Made by a program: the position numbers and the translations under genes. A stretch of DNA of 64,000 bases from Microbacterium phyllosphaerae (lineage in GTDB: Bacteria > Actinomycetota > Actinomycetes > Actinomycetales > Microbacteriaceae). Numbering within the stretch: the stretch's first letter is position 1; every line of letters begins with the position of its first letter. The stretch covers positions 1,054,001-1,118,000 of the forward strand of contig NZ_JAGIOA010000001.1 in the NCBI RefSeq assembly GCF_017876435.1. The letters are read 5' to 3'. A model generated the notes under the pieces. The model worked only from the letters and a program-made list of their open reading frames with translations, searched no databases and was not told the DNA's origin. Positions 16,505 through 25,571 of the stretch are shown here, one piece after another.

Positions 16505-18249
16505 GCGATCGCCCGTCCTGCCGCGGCGAGCACGCGCTGGAGCGCCGGAAGCCGCAGCCCGGCCTCGACGAAGACCGTCTCATCACGCAACAGCGACTCG
16601 GTGCGGTCGGCGGCGTGCACGCGACCGTCGGCGAGGATCACGGTGTGCGAGGCATGCTCGGCGACCAGCTGCAGGTCGTGGGTCACGATGAGGATCGTCG
16701 TGCCCTCGTCGCGCAGATCGTGCAGCAGCGCGAGGAGCTCGGATGCTCGGGCGCGGTCCTGCCCGAACGTCGGCTCGTCGAGCGCGAGCACCCGCGGGCG
16801 GGTGATCAGCGCCGTGCCGACCGAGAGGCGGCGCTTCTCGCCGCCGGAGAGCAGGAACGGATGCACCTCTGCCTTGGCCTCGAGCCCGAACCGGGTGAGC
16901 ATCGCATCGACGCGTTCGGTGATCTCGGCATCCGGGGTGTGCCGCAGCCGCAGCCCGTGCGCGAGCTCGTCGAAGACCGTGTGGGCGATGAACTGGTGCT
17001 CGGGGTTCTGGAACACGAAGCCGATGCGGTTCGCGAGCTCGCGCGGCGACGCCGACCCCGGATCGATGCCGTCGACCGTCACCTGCCGCTTCGGTGGCGG
17101 AACGACGCCGGCGAGCGACTGCAGCAGCGTGGTCTTGCCCGCGCCGTTCGTGCCGACGATCGCGGTGAGGGAGCCGGGGGCGATGTCGAGGTCGATGCCG
17201 TGCAGGATCTCGGTGCGGTGGCGGCGCACGGTCAGGCCGCGAGCGGTGATGATCGGGGTGCCGGAGCGTTTCGTCTCGTCGCTGCGCTCGTCGCTCAACG
17301 AGCGGCTGCCGTCGTCGGGCGTCGAGCGGGTGCTCTCGTCGTTGCGCTCCTCGGCCGTCGAGCGAGCGGAGCGAGTCGAAACGTGGTGACTCGTGGCTGC
17401 GGCCAGCGCCGCGGCGAGCTCGTCCGGCGTGAGGGGCAGCTCGGCGAAGTGCGTACCCGAATCCTGCATCCGCAGTGCGGCCAGGGTCGCGCCCGGCAGC
17501 CAGACGCCCATCGCCACGAGGTCGGCGGCGTGCGTGCGGATGATCTCGGCGGGCGGACCGTCGAACGCCACGCGTCCCGCGCGGTCGAGCACGATCGTGC
17601 GGGTGAGGAACCCCATCGCCGCGTCGAGGTTGTGCTCCACCAGCAGGATGGCGCGGTCGCCGGCGGCGACGACGTCGGTCAGCGCGGCGTAGACGTCGTC
17701 GATGCCCTGCGGGTCGAGGTTGGCGGTCGGCTCGTCGAGCACGATCAGGAGCGAGCCCATGGCCAGGGCGCAGGCGATCGCGAGGCGTTGGCGGCCGCCG
17801 CCCGAGAGCCGGTCGGGGTTCTCGTCGCGTCGCTCCCACAACGCGACTCGACGCAGAGCGTCTTCGGTGCGCGTGCGCACCTCCGCGAGCGGCAGCAGCA
17901 GATTCTCGGGGCCGAACGCCACCTCGTCGTAGACCGTGCCGGTGACGATCTGCGCATCCGGGTCTTGGAACACCATCGCGACGTGCGTGCTCAGCGAGGC
18001 GGTGGGGGTGTCGGCGGTGTCGAGCCCGCCGGCCTCGACCGACCCCGTCATGGTCGCCGGTACGGCGTGCGGGATGAGTCCGTTGAGCGCGAGCGTCAGG
18101 GTCGATTTGCCCGAACCCGACGGACCCAGCAGCAGCACGACCTCGCCGGGACGGATGTCGAAGGTGACGTCGTCGGGGGAGGGGCGCGCGGCATCGGCGT
18201 GCGTGATCGAGAGGTCACGCACGCGGAGGAGAGGCGCAGATGAGCGCAC
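16501..18249 (-). CDS. Fused double ECF ATPase (EcfA1-EcfA2 type)
   Basis: 582 residues from GTG 18249. There are two complete ABC ATPase domains. The first has Walker A GPSGSGKST near residue 42, signature LSGGGRQRLAIA and Walker B LLIVLDEPTANLD. The second has Walker A GTNGAGKTT near 365, signature LSGGEKRRLSVG and Walker B VLALDEPTFGQD. One chain thus supplies the heterodimer usually made by two genes. The linker (about residues 285-329, STRSARSTAEERNDESTRS...) is encoded by inverted REP-like DNA and looks like a late insertion. It heads the iron-box-controlled operon with EcfT, SIP and one S protein. Confidence 0.94.
   Translation of the reverse strand: MRSSAPLLRVRDLSITHADAARPSPDDVTFDIRPGEVVLLLGPSGSGKSTLTLALNGLIPHAVPATMTGSVEAGGLDTADTPTASLSTHVAMVFQDPDAQIVTGTVYDEVAFGPENLLLPLAEVRTRTEDALRRVALWERRDENPDRLSGGGRQRLAIACALAMGSLLIVLDEPTANLDPQGIDDVYAALTDVVAAGDRAILLVEHNLDAAMGFLTRTIVLDRAGRVAFDGPPAEIIRTHAADLVAMGVWLPGATLAALRMQDSGTHFAELPLTPDELAAALAAATSHHVSTRSARSTAEERNDESTRSTPDDGSRSLSDERSDETKRSGTPIITARGLTVRRHRTEILHGIDLDIAPGSLTAIVGTNGAGKTTLLQSLAGVVPPPKRQVTVDGIDPGSASPRELANRIGFVFQNPEHQFIAHTVFDELAHGLRLRHTPDAEITERVDAMLTRFGLEAKAEVHPFLLSGGEKRRLSVGTALITRPRVLALDEPTFGQDRARASELLALLHDLRDEGTTILIVTHDLQLVAEHASHTVILADGRVHAADRTESLLRDETVFVEAGLRLPALQRVLAAAGRAIA
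17262..17390. repeat. REP-like repeats inside the ATPase gene linker
   Basis: Two inverted copies of a motif of the form CGTTTCG(T/A)CTCGTCGCTGCGCTCGT: 17268-17305 and the complement ending GAGCGAGTCGAAACG near 17384. Translated on the gene strand they give the related strings RSTAEERNDESTR and RSLSDERSDETKRS. I recall similar sequences as intergenic repeats in Microbacteriaceae; here one is in frame in a coding region. Confidence 0.65.
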
Positions 18250-18289
18250 GGCATAACCCCGGGTTTCGGCGGATCGGTACAGCTCTAAC

Positions 18290-18308
18290 TTAGCTGAGCC
18301 TTACCTGA
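18290..18308. promoter_or_regulatory. IdeR/DtxR-like iron box
   Basis: TCAGGTAAGGCTCAGCTAA on the minus strand matches the IdeR consensus TTAGGTTAGGCTAACCTAA at 15 of 19 positions. It sits 41 bases upstream of the ATPase start, after the end of the first S gene. An iron-loaded repressor bound here would shut the ATPase-T-SIP-S operon when iron is sufficient. Confidence 0.65.
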
Positions 18309-18356
18309 TCCGCATTCGCGGGATCGGGGTGGGATCGGGGTGGGATAGGCGCCGGA

Positions 18357-18899
18357 TCAGCGCCGGGCGACGCCGGCGCGGCTGAGTGCCGAGCCGATCG
18401 CGAGGCCCACGGCGGTCCAGGCGATGGGGCCGAGCACCGAGATCACCAGGTACGCGATCTGCGCCCACAGGGGCAGCACCGCCAGGTGGGCGGCGAAGAA
18501 CACGACGACCGCCACGATCACGCCGATCACGCCGGCGGAGAGGAAGAACCGCCAGGCGCCCCACGACCGGTAGCGGGTGAGGGCGGCGATGCCCTCCTGG
18601 ATGGCGCCGAACAGCAGTGCGGTGCCGATGAAGCGCAGCGCCCACGCCGGATTGAACGCGCTCGAGATGAGGGCGGCGATGACGTGCGTGACGAGCGCGA
18701 CGAGCGGTCGGCGCAGCACCTCCTGCGCGATGATGCCCGGCAGCACGTGCGAGCCGAGCACGAGTCCGTAGAGATAGGGAGTGAGCAGCAGCACGCCCGG
18801 CGTGATGAGCCCGGCGATACCCCCGAGGATGCCGGTGGCGACGCCGATCGCAGCGCAGACGAGCAGCACGCGAGTCGTCAGGACGGGGGAGGATGCCAC
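18357..18899 (-). CDS. ECF transporter S protein, YkoE-like
   Basis: 180 residues from GTG 18899, with about six hydrophobic helices (VLLVCAAIGVATGILGGIAGL, LLLTPYLYGLVLGSHVLPGIIAQEVLRR, and four more), the usual size of a bare S component. TAGGCT stands six bases before the GTG, so a leaderless start is likely. It precedes the iron box and the ATPase gene on the same strand. Its own promoter suggests that it may be expressed independently of iron or serve a second ligand of the same ATPase/T module. YkoE itself is linked to thiamine precursors in Bacillus, but I see no TPP riboswitch here. Confidence 0.8.
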   Translation of the reverse strand: MASSPVLTTRVLLVCAAIGVATGILGGIAGLITPGVLLLTPYLYGLVLGSHVLPGIIAQEVLRRPLVALVTHVIAALISSAFNPAWALRFIGTALLFGAIQEGIAALTRYRSWGAWRFFLSAGVIGVIVAVVVFFAAHLAVLPLWAQIAYLVISVLGPIAWTAVGLAIGSALSRAGVARR

Positions 18900-19085
18900 C
18901 CTTCCAGCCTACTTGCGCACCGGTCGACCGGATGCGGTCGGTCGCCGTGCAAAACAGCCTCTCCGGCATCCGTTCGTCGCGTGGTCTGCGCCGTTCGTCG
19001 CATCCATCCCGAGATGCACCCGCCGGTCACTCGGATGCTTTCTAGCGTGGGTGAACGCAAAGACGCGCACCCCGAGGAGACCCCC

Positions 19086-21380
19086 ATGACTGCACCTTCG
19101 TCGCATCGCCGCGACGGGACCGGCCGCGATCGCACCGGACTCGACGAACCGGTGATCACCACCGACCCCTCTCTTCCCCCCGTCGCCCTGAGCGACGAGC
19201 ACCACGAGAAGGCGAACCGCTGGACCTGGCCGAAGATCCTCATCTGGTCGGCGATCGCCCTGCTGGGTGCCGTCGCCTGGACGATGCTCGCGATCGTGCG
19301 GGGCGAGACCGTGAACGCGATCTGGTTCGTGTTCGCCGCCGTCTGCACGTATCTGATCGGCTACCGGTTCTACTCCAAGGTGATCGAGAAGTACATCACC
19401 CGCCCCGACGACCGCCGCGCGACCCCGGCCGAGGTCAAGCAGGACGGCAAGGACTACGTCCCCACCGACCGCCGCGTGCTCTACGGTCACCACTTCGCCG
19501 CCATCGCCGGTGCCGGACCGCTCGTCGGCCCGGTGCTCGCCGCGCAGATGGGATACCTGCCCGGAACGATCTGGATCATCGTCGGCGTCGTGCTCGCCGG
19601 CGCTGTGCAGGACTACACGGTGCTCTTCTTCTCCATGCGCCGCGGCGGCCGCACGATCGGCCAGATGGCGCGGCAGGAACTCGGACGCATCGGCGGCACG
19701 GCGGCGATCGTCGCCTCGCTGCTCATCATGCTGATCATCGTCGCGATCCTCGCCCTCGTCGTGGTCAACGCTCTCGGCGAGAGCCCCTGGGGCGTGTTCT
19801 CGGTCGCGATGACCATCCCGATCGCCATCTTCATGGGCATCTACCTGCGGTTCCTGCGCCCCGGAAAGGTCACCGAGGTCTCGATCATCGGCTTCGTGCT
19901 GCTGATGGCCGCGATCATCGGCGGCGGCTGGGTGGCCAGCACCGACTGGGGTCAGGCGATCTTCCACCTCGACCGCACCACGATCGCATGGGGCATCATC
20001 ATCTACGGCTTCATCGCCGCGGTGCTGCCGGTCTGGCTGCTGCTCGCTCCGCGCGACTACCTGTCGACCTTCATGAAGATCGGCGTGATCGTCATGCTCG
20101 CCGGTGCGATCATCCTCGTGCGCCCCGAGATCACGGTTCCCGCCGTCAGCATCTTCGGCGAGAACGGGATGGGACCGGTGTTCGCGGGTCCCCTCTTCCC
20201 GTTCCTGTTCGTGACGATCGCGTGCGGCGCGCTGTCTGGGTTCCATGCCCTGATCGCGTCAGGCACCACACCGAAGCTCATCGAGAAGGAGCGCCAGACG
20301 CGCTTCATCGGCTACGGCGGCATGCTCATGGAGTCGTTCGTCGCGATCATGGCGCTCGTCGCCGCGATCTCGATCGACCAGGGCATCTACTTCGCCATGA
20401 ATGCGCCGACGGCGGCGACAGGGGGCACGGTCGAAGGGGCCGTCGCCTTCGTCAACTCGCTGGGGCTGACGGGGGTGAATCTGACGCCCGAGATACTCAC
20501 CGGTACAGCGCAGGCCGTCGGCGAGGAGTCGATCGTCTCCCGCACCGGCGGTGCGCCGACGCTGGCCCTGGGCCTCGCGCACATCATGCAGCAGGCCCTC
20601 GGCGGGCAGGCGCTCATGGCGTTCTGGTACCACTTCGCGATCATGTTCGAGGCTCTGTTCATCCTCACCGCGGTGGATGCGGGCACCCGCGTCGCCCGTT
20701 TCATGCTGCAGGACTCGATCGGCGCCTGGTTCCCCAAGTTCCGTGACGTCTCGTGGCGCCCAGGTGTGTGGATCTGCACCGCGATCATGGTGGCCGGCTG
20801 GGGAGCGATCCTCATCCTCGGCGTCACCGACCCGCTCGGCGGCATCAACACCTTCTTCCCGCTGTTCGGCATCGCGAACCAGCTGCTCGCGGCGATCGCG
20901 CTCGCCGTGGTGATGGCGATCGTGGCCAAGAGAGGACGCAGCTACGTCAAGTGGCTGTGGATCATCGGTCTGCCGCTCGCGTTCACGGCGGTCGTCACGA
21001 TCACCGCGTCGCTGTACAAGATCGCCTCGCCCATGCCGGCCATCGGCTACTGGGCGAACCACTTCCGCTACGTCGAGGCCCGCGACAGCGGCGACACCTC
21101 GCTCGGAGCGCCCGAGGTGCTCGACGCGGTCATCCGCAACACGGCCGTGCAGGGCACCCTGTCGATCATCTTCGTGACGCTCGCCATCATCGTGATGGTC
21201 GCCGCTGTCGTCGTGACGATCAAGGCGATCCGCAACGGGGGCGGCGAGAACACCGAGGAGACTCCGGTCGCCTCCCGGCGGTTCGCCCCGGCCGGGTTCC
21301 TGCCGAGCCCCGCCGAGCGCGAGCTCGAGAAGGAGTGGGAGCCGATCCTCGCCGACGAGCGCAAGGCATCGACCCACTGA
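19086..21380 (+). CDS. cstA: CstA family pyruvate/peptide transporter
   Basis: 764 residues from ATG 19086, with GAGGAGA upstream; the longer open frame upstream is shadow. After a polar N-terminus of about 50 residues come many membrane helices with the conserved GHHFAAIAGAGPLVGPVLAAQMGYLPG, ALSGFHALIASGTTPKLI and the helix-rich C-terminal half. CstA proteins import pyruvate or peptides and are induced on carbon limitation. The stop codon is one base from the YbdD start, the typical CstA-YbdD pairing. A candidate promoter (TAGCGT near 19044) gives a leader of about 36 nt. The adjacent LytTR system may once have regulated it, as BtsSR regulates BtsT, but the nearer symporter is an equal candidate. 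Confidence 0.95.
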   Translation: MTAPSSHRRDGTGRDRTGLDEPVITTDPSLPPVALSDEHHEKANRWTWPKILIWSAIALLGAVAWTMLAIVRGETVNAIWFVFAAVCTYLIGYRFYSKVIEKYITRPDDRRATPAEVKQDGKDYVPTDRRVLYGHHFAAIAGAGPLVGPVLAAQMGYLPGTIWIIVGVVLAGAVQDYTVLFFSMRRGGRTIGQMARQELGRIGGTAAIVASLLIMLIIVAILALVVVNALGESPWGVFSVAMTIPIAIFMGIYLRFLRPGKVTEVSIIGFVLLMAAIIGGGWVASTDWGQAIFHLDRTTIAWGIIIYGFIAAVLPVWLLLAPRDYLSTFMKIGVIVMLAGAIILVRPEITVPAVSIFGENGMGPVFAGPLFPFLFVTIACGALSGFHALIASGTTPKLIEKERQTRFIGYGGMLMESFVAIMALVAAISIDQGIYFAMNAPTAATGGTVEGAVAFVNSLGLTGVNLTPEILTGTAQAVGEESIVSRTGGAPTLALGLAHIMQQALGGQALMAFWYHFAIMFEALFILTAVDAGTRVARFMLQDSIGAWFPKFRDVSWRPGVWICTAIMVAGWGAILILGVTDPLGGINTFFPLFGIANQLLAAIALAVVMAIVAKRGRSYVKWLWIIGLPLAFTAVVTITASLYKIASPMPAIGYWANHFRYVEARDSGDTSLGAPEVLDAVIRNTAVQGTLSIIFVTLAIIVMVAAVVVTIKAIRNGGGENTEETPVASRRFAPAGFLPSPAERELEKEWEPILADERKASTH

Positions 21381-21381
21381 G

Positions 21382-21627
21382 ATGGCCGACATCGTGAACC
21401 GCGCGGATGCCGCGACCACCCTCCTGCGTACGCTTCTCAGCGGCGCGGGGCGGGTGGGTCGCGGCATCCGCTGGTACATCACCACCCTGATGGGCGACAG
21501 TGCCTACGCGACCTACGTCGCGCATCACCGGCGGCAGCATCCGAATGAGGAGCCGCTGACGGAGCGGCAGTTCTGGCGGCAGCGCATGGACGATCAGGAT
21601 CGCAATCCGGGTGCGCGCTGCTGCTGA
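21382..21627 (+). CDS. YbdD/YjiX family small protein
   Basis: 81 residues, starting one base after the cstA stop (TGAGATG), so translation is coupled. RGIRWYITTLMGDSAYATYVAHHRRQHP and the C-terminal FWRQRMDDQDRNPGARCC with its terminal cysteine pair are family signatures. In E. coli the paralogues YbdD and YjiX accompany CstA and BtsT and are needed for full transport. It is probably an accessory or regulatory subunit on the cytoplasmic side. Confidence 0.92.
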   Translation: MADIVNRADAATTLLRTLLSGAGRVGRGIRWYITTLMGDSAYATYVAHHRRQHPNEEPLTERQFWRQRMDDQDRNPGARCC

Positions 21628-21668
21628 GGCGCGGTCGTCGCCGACCGCCGAGTGCCTAGGCTGAGAGC

Positions 21669-22848
21669 ATGACCGACGTCGTTCTCGCAGCGGTGCTCGG
21701 CGTGCTCGGCGGCGTCGTGCTCACGGTGCTGCTGCTGCTCGCCCGTCGGCTCGCGCGCGGGGCGGCCGACCTCGGCAGCGATGCCGAGCGGGCGGCGCTC
21801 ACCGCCCTGCACCACGCGAGTCTGGCGGCGCCGCACCTGCGCGCGGGCCTCGCCGGCCCCGACGTGGTCAAGGCTGCCCGACACCTGAGGGTGCTGCTCG
21901 GCAGCGCGGCGGTCGCGATCGTCGATGCCGACGGCACCCTGTCGTTCGACGGCCCCTCGGACGGGCTGGAATCGGCCGCAGTGCGCATCGCCGAGCAGGT
22001 CACGGCGTCGGGGCGTCGACAGGTGTTCCCCTCGCCGGGTGCCGATGACGACCTGGAAGGAGTCGGTGCGCCCATCCTCGTCGACGGCCGGGTGATCGGA
22101 GCAGTGGTCGCGTTCGCCGCACCGGTGCGTGCCTCGCTCGTCCGCGCGGCCGAAGAGGTCGCCGACTGGTGCGCCGCCCAGGTCGAACTGGGTGACCTCG
22201 ACAGCTCGCGCACGCAGCTGGCCGAGGCGGAGCTGCGATCGCTCCGGGCCCAGATCTCACCGCACTTCATCTACAACGCGCTCACGGCCATCGCCTCCTT
22301 CATCCACACCGACCCGGTGCGCGCGCGACCTCGTGCTGGAGTTCGCCGACTTCACCCGATACTCGTTCCGCAGGCAGGGCGAGTTCACGACGCTGGCGGA
22401 GGAACTCGGCAGCATCCACTCGTATCTCGAGCTCGAGCGTGCCCGGTTCGGCGACCGACTGAGGGTCACACTGCAGATCGCCCCCGAGACTCTCGCCACC
22501 GTCATCCCCTTCCTCTCGGTGCAGCCTCTGGTCGAGAACGCCGTGCGTCACGGCCTCGAACCGGGGGAGGGAGGCGGCGAGATCCGCATCGCATCGAGGG
22601 ATGACGGCACGCACACCGAGATCACGGTTGAAGACGACGGGATCGGGATGGACCCGGAGGCGCTTCGCGAGCTGCTCACCGACGGAGCCGAGGGGCTGCA
22701 CATCGGTCTGCGCAACGTCGATACTCGTCTTCGCCAGCTGTACGGCACCGACGGCGGACTCGTGGTCGAGACCAACACCGGCGCGGGTACCCTGGTGCGG
22801 ATGCGGGTGCCCAAGTCGCAACCGCTCCACGATCCGGACAACGACTGA
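21669..22848 (+). pseudogene. LytS/BtsS-like sensor histidine kinase, broken by a frameshift
   Basis: One frame runs from ATG 21669 through an N-terminal membrane helix, a GAF-like region (GSAAVAIVDADG...) and the His-kinase motif LRSLRAQISPHFIYNALTAIASFIHTDPVRAR. The homology then continues in the next frame as DLVLEFADFTRYSFRRQGEF, FLSVQPLVENAVRHGLEP and the HATPase motif EDDGIGMDPEAL, ending at 22848. The switch lies in the alternating GC run at 22317-22330. Restoring one CG unit would give the expected RARDLVLEF. As it stands, translation stops at 22604 without an ATPase domain. TAGGCT lies six bases before the ATG. A sequencing error cannot be excluded. Confidence 0.85.
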
Positions 22849-22857
22849 GGTGCGCTC

Positions 22858-23577
22858 ATGATCGACGTCCTCGTCGCCGACGACGAGCAGCCCGCGCTCG
22901 ATGAGCTCGTGCATCTCCTGCGCACCGACGACCGGATCGGCGAGATCCTCACCGCGCGCACCGGTGCCGACGCACTGCGTCAGCTCTCGGAGCGAGCCGT
23001 GCGGATCGCGTTCCTCGACATCCACATGCCGGGGCTGCTCGGCACCGAACTCGCCCGCGCCTTCCTCGCCCTCGCCGATCCGCCGGCCGTCGTGTTCGTG
23101 ACGGCCGACGAGGCACGCGCCGTCGAGGCGTTCGAGCTCCGCGCCGCCGACTACCTGCTCAAACCGGTCCGCACCGAGCGGCTGCGTCGCGCCGTCGATC
23201 GCGTGCTCGAACTCGGCGAGAGCGCGGCATCCGGCGATGACGAGGTGATCCCGGTGACGGTCGGATCCGCCGTCCGCTTCGTGCATCGCAAGAGCGTCGT
23301 GTGGGCGCAGGCCCAGGGCGACTACTCGCGCCCGCACACCGACGACGGCACCGGCCATCTGGTGCGCATCCCGATCTCCGAGCTCGAGAGCAGGTGGGCC
23401 GATGCCGGGTTCCTGCGCATCCATCGTTCGGTGCTCGTGCGGATATCGGCGGTCACCGAGGCGCGGCTGTCGGGCTCCGATCCCTAGCTCGTGATCGACG
23501 GCGTCTCGCTGTCGGTGAGCAGACGTCTCGTGCCGACGGTGCGCGAGGCGCTGGTGCGTGGCGAGGCCGGGCCATGA
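22858..23577 (+). pseudogene. LytTR-family response regulator with premature stop
   Basis: The receiver domain is complete: acidic pair VADDEQ, phospho-acceptor Asp in IAFLDIHMPG, Thr in VFVTADEA and Lys in LLKPVR. The LytTR DNA-binding domain runs VTVGSAVRFVHRKSVVWAQAQGDYSR...HRSVLVRISAV and is cut by TAG at 23485-23487. Beyond the stop the same frame continues with LVIDGVSLSVSRRLVPTVRE and ends at TGA 23575-23577, overlapping the next start codon, exactly what an intact gene would do. A single G-to-T change (GAG to TAG) would explain the stop. The product lacks the last 30 residues of the DNA-binding domain. Confidence 0.85.
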
Positions 23578-23966
23578 CCGAGACGCCCAAGAAGGCGGAG
23601 ACGCCCAAGAGGGTGCGGGTCACGGCCGACCTGCCGCCCCGGCGGCCACAGGCTCTCACCCGGGGCATCGCGCTTCCCGGATCCCCCGTCGACGAGGCCG
23701 ATGCGGTCTACGCGCGTGCTCTCATGCGCAGCCAGCTGCGCCTGGCGCTCGGCACCGTCGCCGGGTTCGTCGTCGTCGTGGTGGTGCTCGCGCTGGCGGT
23801 GGCGCTGATTCCCGGAATGGAGAGCGTCACCCTGTGGGGCGTGCCGCTGTCGTGGCTGCTGCAGGCCTTCGCGTTCTATCCGATCATCCTCGTCTTCGCC
23901 CTGCTCTACGCGCGCACCGCCGCCCGCAACGAGCGTCGCTATCGCGCACTCAGGGACCGCGAGTGA
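23574..23966 (+). CDS. Small membrane protein preceding the symporter
   Basis: 130 residues from ATG 23574, which overlaps the original stop of the response regulator (ATGA). A basic, Pro-rich N-terminus of about 55 residues is followed by two membrane helices (about 58-80 and 92-112) and a charged tail (ARTAARNERRYRALRDRE). The layout matches the DUF485-like subunits that precede acetate-type symporters in many actinobacteria, and the GTGA overlap with the symporter start supports that pairing. The exact family is inferred from layout rather than motif. Confidence 0.8.
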   Translation: MTETPKKAETPKRVRVTADLPPRRPQALTRGIALPGSPVDEADAVYARALMRSQLRLALGTVAGFVVVVVVLALAVALIPGMESVTLWGVPLSWLLQAFAFYPIILVFALLYARTAARNERRYRALRDRE

Positions 23967-25420
23967 ACGCGGTCGCCAATCTCGTCGGTGTCGCCCTGGT
24001 CATTCTGGCGACGCTGCTGATCGGCGTGTACGGGCTCAGGGTCTCGCGCACCACCGGCGACTTCTTCGTGGCCTCGCGCACCGTCCGCCCCGTGTGGAAT
24101 GCCTCGGCGATCAGCGGCGAGTACCTCTCTGCGGGAACCTTCCTCGGTCTGTCCGGTCTCGTGCTGCTCGACGGCGCTCGGGGCTTCTGGTTCCCCATCG
24201 GCTACGCGGCGGGCTACCTGCTCGTGCTGGTGTTCGTCGCCGCCCCTCTGCGTCGAAGCGGCGCGTACACGATCCCCGACTTCATCGAGGCGCGGCTCGA
24301 ATCGACATCGGCTCGTCGGGTCACGAGTCTGGCCGTGCTGATCATCGGGTGGCTCTACATCGTGCCGCAGCTGCACGGAGCCGGCATCACGCTCGTCGTG
24401 GTCGCGGGGCTGCCCGAATGGGTGGGTGCCGTGACGGTCGCCGTGCTGGTGGCCGCGGCCGTGGCGGCCGGCGGGATGCGCGCGATCACCTACGTGCAGG
24501 CGTTCCAGTACTGGCTGAAGCTCACCGCTCTTCTCGTGCCGGTCATCTGCATCGCCTTCGCGCTCAGCGGGGGACCGCACGACTTCGATCCCGCTCTCGT
24601 CTTCCCGGCAGAAGCCGGGCCCTCCGGGTTCGACGCCTATGAATCGGCATCCCTGCTGCTCGCTCTGCTGCTGGGCACGATGGGACTGCCTCACGTGCTG
24701 GTGCGCTTCTACACGAGCCCGACCGGGGTCTCGGCGCGCAGGACCACGGTGATCGTGATCGCCATGGTCAGCGCCTTCTACGCCGTGTCGAGCGCGATGG
24801 GTCTGCTGGCACGCATCGAGGCACCGGATCTCGCCGTGCCGGGCATCGCCGACACCGTCGTGCTCCTGCTGCCGTCGCGGGTGTTCCCCGGGGTCTTCGG
24901 CGAGCTGCTGACGGCACTCATCGTCGCTGGAGCGTTCGCGGCGTTCCTGGCGACCTCGGCGGGCCTCGTGGTGTCGCTCGCCGGGGTGATCAGTCAGGAC
25001 GTGTTCTCCGGTTCCGTGCGCTCGTTCCGGGTGTCGGCCGTCCTGTGCGCCCTGGTGCCCCTCGCGGTCGCGCTCATGACGGCGCCGGCCGGACTCGTGT
25101 CGAGCGTGGGAGTGGTCTTCGTGGTCGCGGCATCCACACTCTCCCCGGTGGTGCTGCTGGGCGTCTGGTGGCGAGGCCTCACCGCACGCGGTGCGGTGGC
25201 CGGCATGGCCGCAGGCGGACTCGCCGCGGGGCTGGCGCTGCTGATCCACGCGGCGATCGGAGGAGTCGGCGTCGCCGCTCCCTATCTCGCGCAGCCGGCA
25301 GCCTGGACCATCCCGCTCGCGGCCGCGGTCACCGTGATCGTGTCGCTGCTCGATCCGCGGGGACCCTCGCCGCGCACCTCGCGGTTCCTCGCACGCGTGC
25401 ACTCCCCGGAACGACTCTGA
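23963..25420 (+). CDS. Sodium:solute symporter, acetate/monocarboxylate type
   Basis: 485 residues from GTG 23963 (GTGA overlap with the upstream stop), with about 13 membrane helices. SSS-family features include TTGDFFVASRTVRPVWNASAISGEYLSAGTFLGLSGLV near the N-terminus, RSGAYTIPDFIEAR, and GTMGLPHVLVRFYTSPTGVSARR in the middle, all typical of ActP/MctC-like carriers of acetate, pyruvate or propionate. The downstream end is monocistronic. The two-component system directly upstream probably evolved to control it, but both of those genes are damaged, so regulation here may be lost or taken over elsewhere. Confidence 0.93.
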   Translation: MNAVANLVGVALVILATLLIGVYGLRVSRTTGDFFVASRTVRPVWNASAISGEYLSAGTFLGLSGLVLLDGARGFWFPIGYAAGYLLVLVFVAAPLRRSGAYTIPDFIEARLESTSARRVTSLAVLIIGWLYIVPQLHGAGITLVVVAGLPEWVGAVTVAVLVAAAVAAGGMRAITYVQAFQYWLKLTALLVPVICIAFALSGGPHDFDPALVFPAEAGPSGFDAYESASLLLALLLGTMGLPHVLVRFYTSPTGVSARRTTVIVIAMVSAFYAVSSAMGLLARIEAPDLAVPGIADTVVLLLPSRVFPGVFGELLTALIVAGAFAAFLATSAGLVVSLAGVISQDVFSGSVRSFRVSAVLCALVPLAVALMTAPAGLVSSVGVVFVVAASTLSPVVLLGVWWRGLTARGAVAGMAAGGLAAGLALLIHAAIGGVGVAAPYLAQPAAWTIPLAAAVTVIVSLLDPRGPSPRTSRFLARVHSPERL

Positions 25421-25571
25421 GACAGGTCGGCGCACGCCGGGTCGACCAATGGCGACTGCGCTGGTCGTTCGTCTAGGAATCTCCCCCGACCCTGGTGTGT
25501 AGACGGAAGGCGGGCGTAGCTTGAGCGGCGGTGCGGCAACGCAGTCGCACGGAGATCATCGGGAGAAGCAC

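Noticed and set aside
18900..19000. TPP riboswitch upstream of the YkoE-like S gene
   Set aside because: No CUGAGA-type thi-box elements are visible, and the promoter appears leaderless.
18486..19085. N-terminal extension of the CstA frame
   Set aside because: It runs antisense through the ECF S gene. ATG 19086 has a clear ribosome binding site and matches family length.
23301..23573. Frame extending the small membrane protein upstream through the response regulator
   Set aside because: It is a shadow of the LytTR domain. The true start is ATG 23574, overlapping the ancestral regulator stop.
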